Of a stretch of 64,000 nt of DNA, positions 21,495 through 32,506 are shown in pieces. The notes under the pieces were generated by a model. The model did not search any database. It was not told the origin of the DNA and was given only the letters and a program-made list of their open reading frames with translations. Within the stretch, counting starts at the first letter, position 1. The number at the start of each line of letters is the position of its first letter. A program made the position numbers and the translations under genes. This DNA comes from Linanthus parryae (taxonomy: Eukaryota; Streptophyta; Magnoliopsida; Ericales; Polemoniaceae): assembly GCA_023055425.1 (NCBI GenBank), contig JALGPY010000008.1, forward strand, positions 8,628,501-8,692,500, in the 5' to 3' direction.

Positions 21495-22132
21495 ATGTGC
21501 GTTCAGACGCACAGGTTCTGCGTTCAGACGCACATGTGCGTTCAAACGCACATTGTGCGTTCAAACGCAGCCCCGAAGTCAAAAATAACATATGTCCGCA
21601 TGAAAGGTTGGTGGCCAAACGCAAAAACTAAGTCCCGGAGGCCGAAAATGGGCGGAAAATGGCCAAACGCAAGAAAGTGCTGAAAATTGACTAAGTGTTG
21701 TGCGTTCAAACGCACATTCTGCGTTCAGACGCACAACACAGTACAGCAGCAGAAGACAGGAAAACAGGACGGAAAAATGACTAAGTGTCGTGCGTTCAAA
21801 CGCACATCCTGCGTTCAAACGCAGGAAACTTCAAATTTCAGAAAGGTCAGAATCAGGCAGAAATCAACCAGAAGACTAAGTATGTGCGTTCAAACGCACA
21901 TTGTGCGTTCAAACGCACATTGTGCGTTCAAACGCACATTGTGCGTTCAAACGCACATCCAAAAAGTCAACGGAAGTCAAAGTCAAAAAGTCAACTCTCA
22001 AAATGTGCGTTCAAACGCAACCTCTGTGCGTTCAAACGCAGGTCAAGATTTTCAGAATTTCTGAAGACGGTGGAAAAAGTCAAACTTCGTCAGAAAAGTC
22101 AAAGTCAGCAGGAAGGTGTGTTCAGACGCAGG
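21495..22132 (+). repeat. Array of about 15 hairpin-forming TGCGTTCAAACGCA units
   Basis: The core TGTGCGTTCAAACGCACA folds as a 7-bp stem with a TCAA loop. I count 15 units, some with TCAGA in the loop or a shortened arm, in clusters of two to four. Four at 21881-21958 are in perfect tandem with a 19-bp period. They lie in the U3 part of the LTR, 80-700 bp upstream of the TATA box, like an enhancer array. Confidence 0.9.
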
Positions 22133-22215
22133 ACAGGATTTCCAGAAGCTTCCCAGGGCGGTTTAGACAGGGGCAGAATAGGAATTTCAGCACAGGATTA
22201 GGGAAACTTCAGCAG

Positions 22216-22223
22216 TATATAAA
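22216..22223 (+). promoter_or_regulatory. LTR TATA box
   Basis: TATATAAA followed by GCAGCTCTGTCC, downstream of the hairpin-repeat array. Likely start of the U3/R boundary region. Confidence 0.6.
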
Positions 22224-23919
22224 GCAGCTCTGTCCAGCAGTTTCAGGATACAGCACATACAACACAGAATACACAGACAGACACAGACACAGATTCAGAG
22301 TCAGACACAGCAGAGACAGGGAGCACCGGAGCAGTCCCGGAAATCGCCAGATTTCCGTCACCTGTTTGATTTTCTTCTCTTCTTTATGTTAGTTTCTATT
22401 AGCTAAACTTTTTACCTAGGTTCTCGGTGAACCTAGGGTTTATGATTTCAGTACTTCAGATTCTGATTCCAGATTCATGATTGTTTAAATCTTAATACAG
22501 TAGAGGTTTTGTTTATTATTCTGTCTTTGGTTTTTACTGTGTATGCATGAACGGAGTCATGAACCTGGATTGCTACAGACAGGATCTGGTGCGCGAGAGT
22601 GGCCAGTGAGAGTTAGGAAGAGAAGACAGGATTTAGTTTCCTGCCTTGATGGACCGAGAGGTGAAGAGAATTAGGGGACTAGCCCAGAAGCATTAGACCA
22701 ACTGCTAGACGTTTAGGGGGAGACCGAGAGGAGAGCCTGTAACCCTAGCAGACTTATAACGAACCTGCAGATCTAGGTGGACCGAGAGGACCCGAAAATT
22801 TGTAGGGGAGTGACAGGTGCATGAGACCGAGAGGAGATTGCAACATTGGTATGCTGGCATAAACAAAACTGCTGTGTGTTTCTGAATCGGAAAAACTGAA
22901 AGGCTGAATAGTAACCCTAGGGGATCCAGGAATCTAGGCACCCGAAATCCTAGTTTTTACAGTCAGACTTTATTATCAGAAAATTACTAAAAATACTGTT
23001 TATTCTGTTTTTACTCCTTTTACTTTTTACGTCTTCACTCTTTAAACTCTGTTTCTGATTACACAGTAACACTGTCCTCGTGGGATCGATAACTCGGGGT
23101 TGAAATACCAGCCCTATATTACTTGAACCGTGCACTTGCGGTAACACGTAAGAAATCGTGTCACCTATCATCGTGCATTTTACAAAACATTCATCTTCCT
23201 TGTTATATTTAGATAACTAGAAAGTAGAAAGGCAAAAACAATGTTTCTCTCACTTCCCATGCATTTCAGAATTGCATATTTTAACTAGTTAACTCACAAA
23301 TTAAAGTATTTTGTTAGAGTAAACCCTTAAAATGTATGTCATGCAAAATTTAAAATATGTAAAATTTACATGTTTTCACATCCTACTAATGTAGATGGTA
23401 CGTTTTACCAATTGGAGAAGCTTCGATCCAATTGATAGAAACATCGAGAATTCCACACGAACACACACGAAAACACGGTAAAACACGTCACAATTTTGAT
23501 TTCTTGATTGATGATTAAAAATACTGACTGAACAAGGATATAAACACTAAACTCCTAACCCTAACCTAGACTGTTCAACTCTACGGGCCGAGAAAGAAAC
23601 GACAAGAAAACCAGGTTCACTAATTTAAGTAAATAACTAAAAAATATTTAGTCACTAACAACAAATTAAATAACATCTCCAGTAGTACTATTTAAAAATT
23701 TATTTCTAATGTTATGAACATTGACATTTGTATTTTAGATATTGTAAATTTTTAGTTAGTGCTCCGATAGAGTCAGTTAAATGATTACCAAATAACATGT
23801 GGCGCAATTTTTCTTGTAAGAAAAATTTATTGATTTCAGGACAAAACCGCTAGAAACATGGTTAAACAAAATATAAACTTATTAATCTCACTTTTTAAAT
23901 GTGGAGAGCGGAATAGAAT

Positions 23920-24044
23920 ATTAGGATGTCATCCCCACTACGGTCATAGATACTAAAGTCAGACTTGAAGAAGATTAGGAAGTCATCCCCACTACGGTCG
24001 TGTTGCTACTGAAGCCAGCCTTGAAAAAGATTAGGAAGTCATCC
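23920..24044 (+). repeat. Short tandem repeat, 54-56 bp period
   Basis: Two units and part of a third share ATTAGGAAGTCATCCCCAC and ACTACGGTCGT. Also present in D' (about 62950-63075). Confidence 0.8.
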
Positions 24045-24057
24045 ACACACAAAAGGG

Positions 24058-25160
24058 GGGTTTTGGAGCTGCCGCCGGACCTCCTAGTCACCCTTGCTGC
24101 TTAGATCGACGCCCCTGCTCCCATCGCCGCCCCCTTGACAGGTCCGAACCGGTCCAACCGGCTCCAATCGGGACATTTCCAGCCCTTTCCGGCTTGCTGT
24201 AGATCCGCACAGCCACGGGCTTCCCACCGGTATCGAAGTCGGGAGCGCCCCTCTTCGACGTCCCTGAGGGACTCCGTTGATACGTCTTTAACTACCCCGT
24301 CTTCTCCCTTGCCGCCCCGCGCCGTCGCCGCCCTGGCCAGAAGTCTGATGCCCACCACCGCGAGGGCGCTGATGTTGATGTCGATGTCGCCCCTTTCCCA
24401 GAAACGGCCCCTGCCCCCGTCGCTGCTCTCCTCACCGGTCTCTCCTTCGTCGGCTGGTTTGATCGGCTAGGTGAGTTCGTCTATGGTGGAGTTTTGTGCT
24501 GGTATGTCCCCTCCCCCCTTTGTTGATTGTGGCTATGTAGTAAATGTCCCCCTCCCCCCGTTGTGGGGCTGCCCCCTCCCCCTCCCACTTAACTAAGTTG
24601 GATTTCCAGCCTAGAAGAGCTCTCCGGGGCAGTTCCCTCACCGCCAACCGACACTACTAGAGGTCGAATCGAAAAAGGCTTTTGGGTGACGGCCTCGACA
24701 CCCCCCCCCCCACAGACCAAGACTCACGTTTCACCGATCTCGCGCCGTCTCGTGGCTGCTGGTGAAAGTGGTTCCCTGCTGTGTCGACGGTGTGTTTTTG
24801 GCTGTTCTCTCTCGGGTCGCATCTTTGGGTGGCTCTCTTCACTGATTAGGTTCGGGAGGAGCAGCACAGTTTGGGTCGTTTTGGTTTTAGGTCGCCTGTT
24901 TGGGCTGCTTCTGAAGGAGTTAGGAGGCTCTTTGGCCTCACCGGGCCGGTTTCTCTGCTTTGGGTAGTTTTCTGGTGGCCTTTGAGCTCGTATCCCAGAT
25001 GGTTTTCTGTCGTTTATGGGTAGTGGCTATGTTTGTATGAAGGTGACTTAGGTCTTGTAGCTTTTCTTTTATTTCCTTCCGTTCGTAGGGGCATGCCTCT
25101 ATTTTATTTTTGTAATCCTTCATTTTAATGAAATCTTTCGTTGCATGCTGGAAAAAAGGG
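24058..25160 (+). mobile_element. GC-rich retroposon-like block
   Basis: Base composition is sharply GC-rich against the AT-rich surroundings. It begins TTTTGGAGCTGCCGCCGG and ends TTTTAATGAAATCTTTC-GTTGCATG. That end resembles the 3' end of the LINE at 59.6 kb (TTTTAATGAAATTGGTCC). Open frames on both strands (for example 24135-24470) are compositional. A non-autonomous, LINE-mobilised retroposon is my inference; no protein domain supports it. Confidence 0.4.
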
Positions 25161-25165
25161 GGGGG

Positions 25166-25691
25166 GGGGGTTGATAAGGTAAACTTGATCTACTTAACTT
25201 CAGCACATGCGTGTTCCCTGCACCATCAAAGTGGCGGAACTATAAATACTAATTCATATGTTCTCTCTGAATCTCAACCCTTTTCATTTTACCACTATCA
25301 CTGAATCACTTTTATTCAGTAATTTTATTAGTAAAACGATGCAAAAAATTAATAATCTATGCACGATGTTGTAGAGTAAACTTCACTCGACAACACCATA
25401 AAACTATTATCAAAAATTGCATCGTTTGGCTATCCAAATCTGCGGGTCAAAAAGACCCGATTACGAAAGAAAAAGTCAAAATGTGAAGATTCTGAGAGAA
25501 CGGAGATAGTATAAATAGAAGGCCTCAAGTCCCGATCGGCTTCATTCGTAATAGACCTCGACCTTTCAAGATCGAGAGCTGGTCCAAATGCCATTGTGAA
25601 AACAGCGTAATATTTTTCATCATTTACCTAGACAACAAATCTCGACATAATACGTACTATCTCTGTAACGTCTCTTTCTCTACATGTTGAC
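25166..25691. other. Remnant region with a small foldback element
   Basis: At about 25333-25458 the arms AAAACGATGCAAAAAATT and its near complement flank a short body; the body's right half resembles the larger MITE next door. TATA-like motifs occur at 25240 and 25510, with no open frame after them. Confidence 0.45.
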
Positions 25692-25930
25692 TTTTTTCAC
25701 TATTCACTAGATCACTTTGACCCGGTGATTTGGATAGCAATACGATTTAATTTTTTAATATTTTTTTAATTTGTTATAGAGTAAAAATTATTCTATAACA
25801 CGGTAAAAATATTATCAAAAAGTCGTATCGATTTACAAACTTCAGCACCACCATGAAAAAATTATCAAAAAATTATATCATATTGTTATCCAAATCACCA
25901 GGTCAAAGTGACCTGGTGAATAGTCACACT
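25692..25930. mobile_element. MITE-like element with about 45-bp terminal inverted repeats
   Basis: The left arm (TCACTATTCACTAGATCACT, GGTGATTTGGATAGCAA) and the right arm (its complement with about five mismatches, ending GGTGAATAGTCAC) enclose an AT-rich middle of about 150 bp. No target duplication was confirmed because the flanks are other remnants. Confidence 0.65.
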
Positions 25931-26516
25931 AGTATATCCAATTCATAGTTTCTCGATCCTGGGAATATGATTATACTAGCAGATAACATCAATATCTCCA
26001 TATTGATTTATCTGAGTCTGGCCAGACATTCAATAAGCCTCATCCCTCGAGTGGTCGTGGATATTTACCCCCATTATGTGGGAGGTACAAATCCTATCTA
26101 CATCACTACGATCTCTAAGCTTGCTTCCTATCATGCCCGATAGCCATCTTTATGATTACCCAGTTACGGTGTAACGTTTGATAACATCAAAGCACAATAT
26201 TCCAAAACTAGAGTATCTAGTGACTTCAAGTCTAAGGATTGCAATTATCTTAGCACTACGAGAAGAGATTGTGACTTGACATAACCTAATGTGTCCTTCT
26301 CGTTGTGGGTCAATTCAGTATGCCATTACTCCTAATGCATACCCATGTGTTTAGACTTGATATCTCCATATCAATCTACCCACATACTAGTCTATATTTG
26401 ATCGTCTCATTAATCAATATATTGGGCTAGGGATATTTAAGATAAACAACACATTGTATCTAAGGACTTCATTATATGAAATATCACAATATATAATAAA
26501 TGAATATTCTAGCCAA
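25925..26516 (-). mobile_element. Solo, truncated Copia-family LTR fragment
   Basis: The complement follows the intact LTR at 33078 from about its base 55 (GGCTAGAATATT) to the ATTGGATATAC stretch near base 650. The first bases of the LTR are missing, and the other end abuts the MITE. More diverged from the full-length element than its own two LTRs are from each other, so this is an older insertion. Confidence 0.85.
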
Positions 26517-27611
26517 AAATCTTCCCAGGTTCTGTTGACATCACATGTCCCTGTTTAGACTTGTGTTGTTCTTGCACCGAGATGTCCAGCATGAGGTTAG
26601 TCCATGGAAAAGTATAAGTGGCCCAATCAATGGCCAAAGCAGATGTAGAAGAACCATCAACAGATTTTTCAGTTTTGCTTGCCATTTTGTTAAACAAATA
26701 GCAGATTATCTCTTCAAGATTGTTGGATCTAAACACTAAAATTATCAATTTTAGACATGCCAATTTATTTAACAATACATGGCCCAAGAAACGCAGGTAA
26801 CAAAACATGAAGGTAAACAGTACACATATTAGAAACTGATGAAAATAAAGCAGATTAGACATACCTCTAATCCACGCTATAATAGTATTTGGAAAAAAAC
26901 AGCTGAGTCGTCAGGTCTTGCGAGAAGGCCTGACTGTTCTTGAAGAGATAATCTCCCTCACTTACACTGTGTTGGGATGCCGGCGATGACCCTTCCAGGA
27001 TAGAACAGCTCCGATCTTCTTTGTCACAGCAACGCCAAAGATCAACGACAATAAACACCTCAGTTCGCCAAGAATCGAGCAGAATTGGATTATGAGAGAG
27101 TGAAAGAAAGTCAGAAGCAAATTCGTTCGGTACCAGACCATCGAATGACACCTAAACACGTTTTTAACCATTCAAAATAGATATGGAAAACTGGTGTCAT
27201 TAAGTCTTAATTAATCCCCCACTAATTCGGTCAAAACCCGTTTTGACTTCATTACTAAACACCCATTAATTAAAAAATTAAACTGGTGTGTAATGGACCA
27301 AAACTGATTTATATTCTCGCGTCACGCCGAGACATTTCGCCCAAATCGCCCTTCGACCCGACCCGGTCCAGTCCGAGACGAGGCGTGGTGTGTGTGCGAG
27401 GCACACAAGAACACCCATGGTCCTCCACACACCTTAGTAGTTATACACTACCCATGTGTGTGAAACCATATAAAGCCACCTACCCACCTTGTGTGTACCA
27501 ATGTGGGACTAATTTCCTCCTTGGTTTCAAACTTTTTCAAGCTACCAAGTCTTACTTCACTTTCACACTTTCTCTATGGATTATACCAAGAAAATATAAC
27601 ATTTTCTAACA
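26517..27611 (-). mobile_element. Remnant of another Copia-type LTR and leader
   Basis: On the minus strand this begins TGTTAGAAAATG at 27611. It contains AT-rich DNA, the motif TGTGTACACACAAGGTGG-type around a TATATGG box, and then a leader-like stretch with short open frames. A conceptual peptide starting MASKTEKSVDGSS (about 26680-26510) could be the start of a gag or a captured exon. No catalytic domain remains. Confidence 0.4.
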
Positions 27612-27636
27612 GTCACCTACTACCAGTATAAAAATT

Positions 27637-28815
27637 CTAAGATGTTTTCTTATTTTTGAGGGAAAAAACTTTCATATCAAAGAGCCAAAAGATCAAAACA
27701 AATACATCAAGTGCTCTGTAAAAACCAAGGAGGGCTATGTAGCCATTGTTATGAGAAAAGCTTCTTCTGGCTCTATTTACTAACATGTGGGCTGTGATAT
27801 TCGTTACCCTTGGAGTCCAAGCAAAATCAACCGAAACAAAGTTTTGAAGGAGATGTTTTTCTGCAAAAACATCACCAGATCTTGAGTAGTCTTCCACTGC
27901 TCGCGCATCCAGAACCTTTACAAATCTTCAATTATTTCTTTTGCGTTTCCTTCAAAGATTACCCTTTGCCCACCCTTCCCCCCCCTCCACTTAGCCGCTT
28001 GCTGCACCGAAGCAAGGAGTGTCGAAGCTTCTTCTTCCCTTGGTCCGCCTGTACAGTGGCTAGAGATTGCTCCAGATGCGAGGAGAAAACCAAGGTGATT
28101 TATCACAACTGTTCCAAGTCCAGTGTTCATACTTTGGGGACAAAAGGAGCCGTCAAAGTTCACTTTGACTACACCTTGAGCCGGCTGCTGCCAAGCAGTG
28201 GCTAGTGGCGCCGTCCCTTCTGCAGTTAGGCGGCAAGCACCTGATTGGTCAAGTTTTTCCATTCTCCTTTCAATATCCCGGCAAATTTTTTGGTCGTCTT
28301 TCGGATCCTCTCTGAAGATAATTGCATTTCTGCAATGCCACACCTCCCAAAAAATGAAACAAATTCTTGACTTATCCCGTTCACTAGCACTTTCTAACAA
28401 GTTTGCTAGCCAAAGTTTGAAGTCCCCACAGATTGAGAGCAACTCAATGTTGTATTGATGACCAAATTTTCCTTATTCTCTTACAGTGAGAAAAGAGATG
28501 GGACTCAGTTTCATCATGGTCACCACATAAAGCACAATAGTTGCTTACCTGGATATTTCTCCTTACCAAGTTAGAAGTAGTCGGGAGGATACCATGGTAA
28601 GTTCGCCAAATAAAGTGCAAGATTTTGACCTTTTACCTTCCAAAGCATTTCATAAAACTATGACCACGGGTTTGTGCTTGCATAATGCCATTCCCACCTG
28701 TGTTTCGAACGGCTAATTGATAGCCTGACTTTACTGTGTAGTTGCCCTTTTCCTCGTGGTGCCAGACAATTTTATCTGGATTTCTAGGATGTTGCTTATA
28801 TTGAGGAATTGACAC
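27637..28815 (-). pseudogene. LINE ORF2 3' fragment (zf-RVT and RNase H)
   Basis: On the minus strand, IPQYKQHPRNPDKIVWH and NYTVKSGYQL mark the region after reverse transcriptase. Then come VKVNFDGSFCPQ (RNase H) and further RNase H motifs (FAWTPRVTNITAH). Frames are broken repeatedly, and the 5' four-fifths of a LINE is absent. A different family from both large LINEs here. The C' copy (46130-47337) retains the zinc-binding CALCGDHDETEPHLFSHC more clearly. Confidence 0.8.
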
Positions 28816-28849
28816 TTACATGCCCAAATATAAGTACAACGTTGAGCAT

Positions 28850-29035
28850 ATTTACAAACTACAAGTCGGAGGTAGCAAACATAGTCTAATTTATTTACTA
28901 CACAATCACCTTGAATGATCATAGGGAAGCAGTACAAAGAGGCCGGCGACACTGCACCGCTGAACAAAATGCCCTCTGCGTCCCTGATGAAGAAATCTTT
29001 CAAGTCCTGGATGCGGGTGATAGCATGTGTGTGAC
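28850..29035 (-). other. Exon-like fragment, not LINE, unrecognised
   Basis: The minus-strand frame reads ITRIQDLKDFFIRDAEG and SPASLYCFPMIIQ and ends at AAG|GTGATT, a possible donor. It directly precedes the LINE fragment and is duplicated at 47330-47520. It could be captured host sequence. Confidence 0.3.
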
Positions 29036-29807
29036 AAACGTAATACTTTGTTTATTAATTCTCCGCTCTTGAACGCGATAAAATAAATTCAACAACAGAA
29101 GGTCAAATACTCAAATTGATTTAAAATGCGGAAGCACCAAAACTAGAGGCAATTTGAGCATCGGGCAAAGCAAATATGGATGTTTAAGAAACCCTATATC
29201 GTTTGAGGTTTTTTACACATTAAAACCGTAAAGGTGAGGTTTCCTTCAGCCCGAACACTCAGAAACACCTCCTTTCCAACTTGAGGTCTCAAAGCATCGA
29301 ATGTCAAGTATTTTTTAAGGCTAAGATTGCCTATGTTGCTTCATTTTTCTTGAACAATACTATTCAGGATAAGTGTACTTCCCTCTAAGAGAACACATAT
29401 ATTAGCGTGCATGTGCATGAATACGGAGATTCAAGTAGACACATCTGTAAGGGCAAGAAGCTTTTGTAAACTATTTCGAGGAACTTAAAGTGCAATGTTA
29501 GACTATTAGGAGTTAAGTTATCAGATGTGGCATCTTTTATAAATGTTTTGCCAGACAATAAGAACAAGCTCAGTTTCTTAATATAGCCTTGCAATGTACT
29601 GGGGATATGTCGTGTCCAAGCTATATTTGGATTCTTTTTATAAAGCTATATGACGTGGTCATTTTTTCCAAAATTACCGTAAAAGATTAGAATAATTTTC
29701 CACTTGTGAACCCACCTGTCCCTATGTGCATCCACAATAAGTGCCATGTCATGCATCGATTAAAGTCTATACTAAAAAGAGATTAATTGGGTAAAGAAAA
29801 AACAACT
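29036..29807 (+). other. Upstream DNA of CRP4, no gene
   Basis: AT-rich, without usable frames. Matches 47522-48296. Confidence 0.5.
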
Positions 29808-29843
29808 CTTTCCAAATGTCTCACGTAATCCCTTAATATAAAA
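29808..29843 (+). promoter_or_regulatory. CRP4 promoter: conserved box and TATA
   Basis: CTTTCCAAATGTCTCAC (29808-29824) is followed 11 bp on by ATATAAAA (29836-29843), about 105 bp upstream of the ATG. The same pair is found before CRP7 and CRP8. The upstream box may be a shared regulatory site. Confidence 0.6.
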
Positions 29844-29947
29844 TGCTTTGAAGGCGGAGAGTACATCTTCGTCCCACATTTTTCACTATCAAGTAATACT
29901 TACAGTACACTGTTACGTTGTTATCTGTATTGTGTGAGATTGAAAAA

Positions 29948-30314
29948 ATGGTGATGAAGAGGTCAACCGCACTTTCTCTGATTTGTTTCACTGTTGCTTT
30001 TAGTATGTTCGTCTTTTCAAGGTAAACTTTTCTTCTAGCGCTGTCTCTTAACTTTCCTTGATCTTCTAATAAGGCGATCGCAAGCTTATTTTACTTATGT
30101 TCTATTTTGCAGGGCTCAACAATCCAAATATTGCCCATACAGTTTGACAAGGGCAGGTCCCTGTCCACCCGCAGATGGTCCCTTCAGTGGTTGTTTTTAC
30201 GAAGTGGACGCCGCATGTGGAGCGAGTGCCATGACAACGGATTGCTCTCCATGTGTTGCTAGTGGAAACTCACATACTTGTACTTGCAAAGTTATTTGTG
30301 GCACATGTTCTTGA
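29948..30314 (+). CDS. CRP4: type II secreted ten-cysteine peptide
   Basis: Exons 29948-30021 and 30113-30314 with a 91-bp intron; 91 residues. The signal peptide begins MVMKRSTALSLICFTVAFSM. The mature part starts AQQSKYCPYSLTRAGPC and ends CTCKVICGTCS, keeping all ten cysteines at the type II spacing. The CPYSL start is closer to type I peptides (CPYTL) than CRP3 is, so this copy bridges the two subfamilies. It differs from CRP7 at three residues: Val/Ile in the signal peptide and Asp/Glu and Pro/Ser just before the third cysteine. Promoter boxes are in place. Function unknown, secretion predicted. Confidence 0.85.
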
Positions 30315-30712
30315 AAAGTAGTCAAACTTTATTTGTTTGATGCATTCAATGGTCTTTTACAGTTAAAATTATGAATTTTTATGTGATAATATCGACATGT
30401 TTCTGCTATTTAATTTGTTTGGAGTGTCTTTTAGTTTGCCATTATTTTCCTCTTTTTTATTTATTTTCCTTTTTTGAGATAGTAGTGGGTATTTTTTCTT
30501 TTTCCGGAGACATACAATACAACAACCTAACTAGTACACGGAGACTAAAACACATAGACGTAGAGTATTTTTCTTGAAGAGAATATTGATAAAGTACATG
30601 GTTATAAGCATTAATTACTAGAATGAAATGTGTTAAAGGTATGAGGGTAAAATGGTCATTTACCATGATGGTAGTCAGAGGCTGTTAGAGTTGTCAAATA
30701 AGAAAGTTGTGT

Positions 30713-30778
30713 CAATTCAATGGTGCTGATAATTACAACACAATAATTATTAGTTACAGCACAATATTTTGTCATTAG
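30713..30778. mobile_element. Truncated left end of the hAT-like element
   Basis: CAATTCAA (target site) is followed by TGGTGCTGATAATTACA, the terminal repeat of the element complete at 49209. The sequence stops at TTAGACT, where block B' begins. Confidence 0.85.
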
Positions 30779-30829
30779 ACTCTGAGAAGCAGAAGCTAGA
30801 CTCTCCACATCATGCACGAATGTGACAGC

Positions 30830-32250
30830 TAATTTTATTTAAAGAGATTGTACTTCATGTACACTACTGTTTCCAATTAACAACAGTGCTCGCAAAACCT
30901 CTTAGTCGGTAAGTTCATTGACAATTTATTTTATGTTTTATTATCAGTTCAGAGGCGGAGGCATGGAGGGGAAGGGGGTCACTTGCACCCCCCCCCCCCC
31001 CCCCCCAAACAAACATTTTCAAGAACTACATCTGGACTCCTAAACTTTGAAGATTTATTTAACTTTGCCCCACATTTTTATTACAAGTGTGCCCCCAAAA
31101 ATCCCAATTATGTTCATAAGGCCCATAAATTTTATAAAAAACGTGCTCCCTCTTGCTTAAATCCTGGCTCCCCCATTAAAGGTGAGGACTGTAAATTATA
31201 TGGACAATACATGAACGATGTATTCGGTTCTAATCCACAAGCAACCCTTACATTAAAAAGAATGTGCACTTGGTCGGTTACATCATTTCCCACTTATATC
31301 ACACCATGGAGTCATATATAATTAGAAAAAATTAAATGCTTGGAAGAACATCTGAGAGTTTCAGACGACCCTACAACTTTTAAAATTTACAAAGTGGTGT
31401 AAAAACTACCGTTATTTCAAACAAGTCTATCAAAAATTTTGAACATAAAAACTCGTGATTAACAACTGATAGGCAACATGCTTGACATAACCTCCTAGCC
31501 AGTATTTTTTACCTTTATAGGACTCGATAACTTAAATGGATTGAACAATCACCTCAAAGTGTTCCACATACACGAGAAGGAAAATACAATGTGTCGTCAC
31601 GCAACGCTCTTCTACATCCTAACTCGTATGTGTTTGAAATTTTCTATCTCAGTCCACATCGTGTGTACAACATGTATTATAGTCCTGCTATGAGTCACGT
31701 CAACGAACTGGCAAACAAAGCGGTCAATATCACTTGGCATTTGATTTCTCGACATTACAAGAACTAGATTTAAATGATACAAAGCAACAACATTCTAATT
31801 TCACAAGAACCATCCGCGGCCTAAGAAGAGTCTTATGGTCTTCTAAGTCAACACGTCGATACTAACAGGTCAAAAAATACAATAATAATTAAAGACACAT
31901 GTATAGGCATTACACTGCAATACCAACGCATCTAATAAAGTAACTCACGTATAAACAGACAAGTAACTTTCACATAACATTATCTAACATTTAATGAACG
32001 AGTAAGCGCACAAAAAAAAAATTAATAATGCGTAAAAAACCCTGATTCCGCCAGCTTGTTCCATCTTATTTAAAATTTTAGTCATTCCCTAACAGATTTA
32101 ATATTTAACATAACTCTTGTTTACCTACTTATTTTATCCCTAGTTTGCAATTACTAACCTGATCACGTTCCCTCAGCTAGCCCTTGAGGAATCAGGTTTA
32201 GCCTCTGATACCACCTATAACACCCCCACAAATTCACGGCCGGCGGTTGC
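30830..32250. other. Poly-C repeat and leader-like remnant, B' copy
   Basis: Counterpart of 5080-6500, with the same minus-strand initiator-tRNA-like site (32213-32201). No gene. Confidence 0.5.
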
Positions 32251-32492
32251 TGTTGGAATAGGTTCCCTAGAGGCAATCTAGATTTAGTATGAACATTGTT
32301 TAGCTAGAATGTTCATTTATTATTTATGAAGAAATTTAATATAATGAAGTCATTAATGTATTGTTTATCTTAAATATCCCTAGTCCATTATATTGATAAG
32401 CGTGACAATCACAATAGACTAGTATGGGGTTAGATTGATATGGGGATATCAAACCTAACACATGGGTATGCATTTGGAGTAATAGCATATCA
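32251..32492 (+). mobile_element. Truncated Copia-family LTR fragment fused to CRP5
   Basis: Same junction as at 6501-6742. It lies only about 590 bp from the intact Copia of the related family. Confidence 0.8.
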
Positions 32493-32506
32493 ATTATATT
32501 TTGCAG

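Larger units (their letters stand above)
17315..23170 (+). mobile_element. 5'-truncated Athila-like Ty3/Gypsy element
   Basis: Contains a gag fragment, about 2.4 kb of non-coding DNA and a 3' LTR. There is no 5' LTR, primer-binding site, protease, reverse transcriptase or integrase. The left edge joins block B DNA and the right edge joins block D DNA. The two flanks are not contiguous anywhere else in the window, so this is a deletion or recombination product, not a simple insertion. Athila-like assignment rests on the gag motif and on the LTR starting TGATAACTC. Confidence 0.75.
21015..23170 (+). mobile_element. 3' LTR of the Athila-like element
   Basis: Starts TGATAACTCC after a G-rich polypurine-like tract and ends either at GTGTCA (23163) or at CCTATCA (23170). 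The last seven bases also occur in the block D' flank, so the exact end is ambiguous. Contains a hairpin-repeat array (21495-22132), a TATA box (22216-22223) and four copies of GACCGAGAGG (about 22651, 22722, 22780, 22825). Confidence 0.75.
23164..25165 (+). repeat. Segmental duplication block D
   Basis: Matches 62194-64000 with very few differences until the window ends. At 62 kb this DNA directly follows the 3' flank of CRP8. Here it follows an LTR instead. Confidence 0.9.
27612..30778 (+). repeat. Segmental duplication block C (CRP4)
   Basis: Matches 46088-49266: a minus-strand LINE fragment, an exon-like fragment, upstream DNA, CRP4 and its 3' flank. The match stops inside a DNA transposon at 30778. 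Confidence 0.9.

Noticed and set aside
21579..22392. Several repetitive open frames (for example 21687-22064 and 21901-22392) reading VQTHIVRSNA
   Set aside because: By-products of the hairpin repeat being open in several frames on both strands; not proteins.
17315..23170. A CRISPR-like array at the hairpin repeats
   Set aside because: Eukaryotic LTR context, irregular spacing, no unique equal-length spacers and no cas genes.
24101..24470. Arg/Pro/Ser-rich open frames on both strands, repeated at 63133-63502
   Set aside because: Explained by GC-rich composition; no recognisable domain, and open on both strands alike.
30371..30577. Hydrophobic open frame downstream of CRP4 (also near 6922, 32672, 48860)
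   Set aside because: 3' flank of the CRP genes; T-rich DNA read as Phe/Leu-rich peptide, with no conservation in frame between copies.
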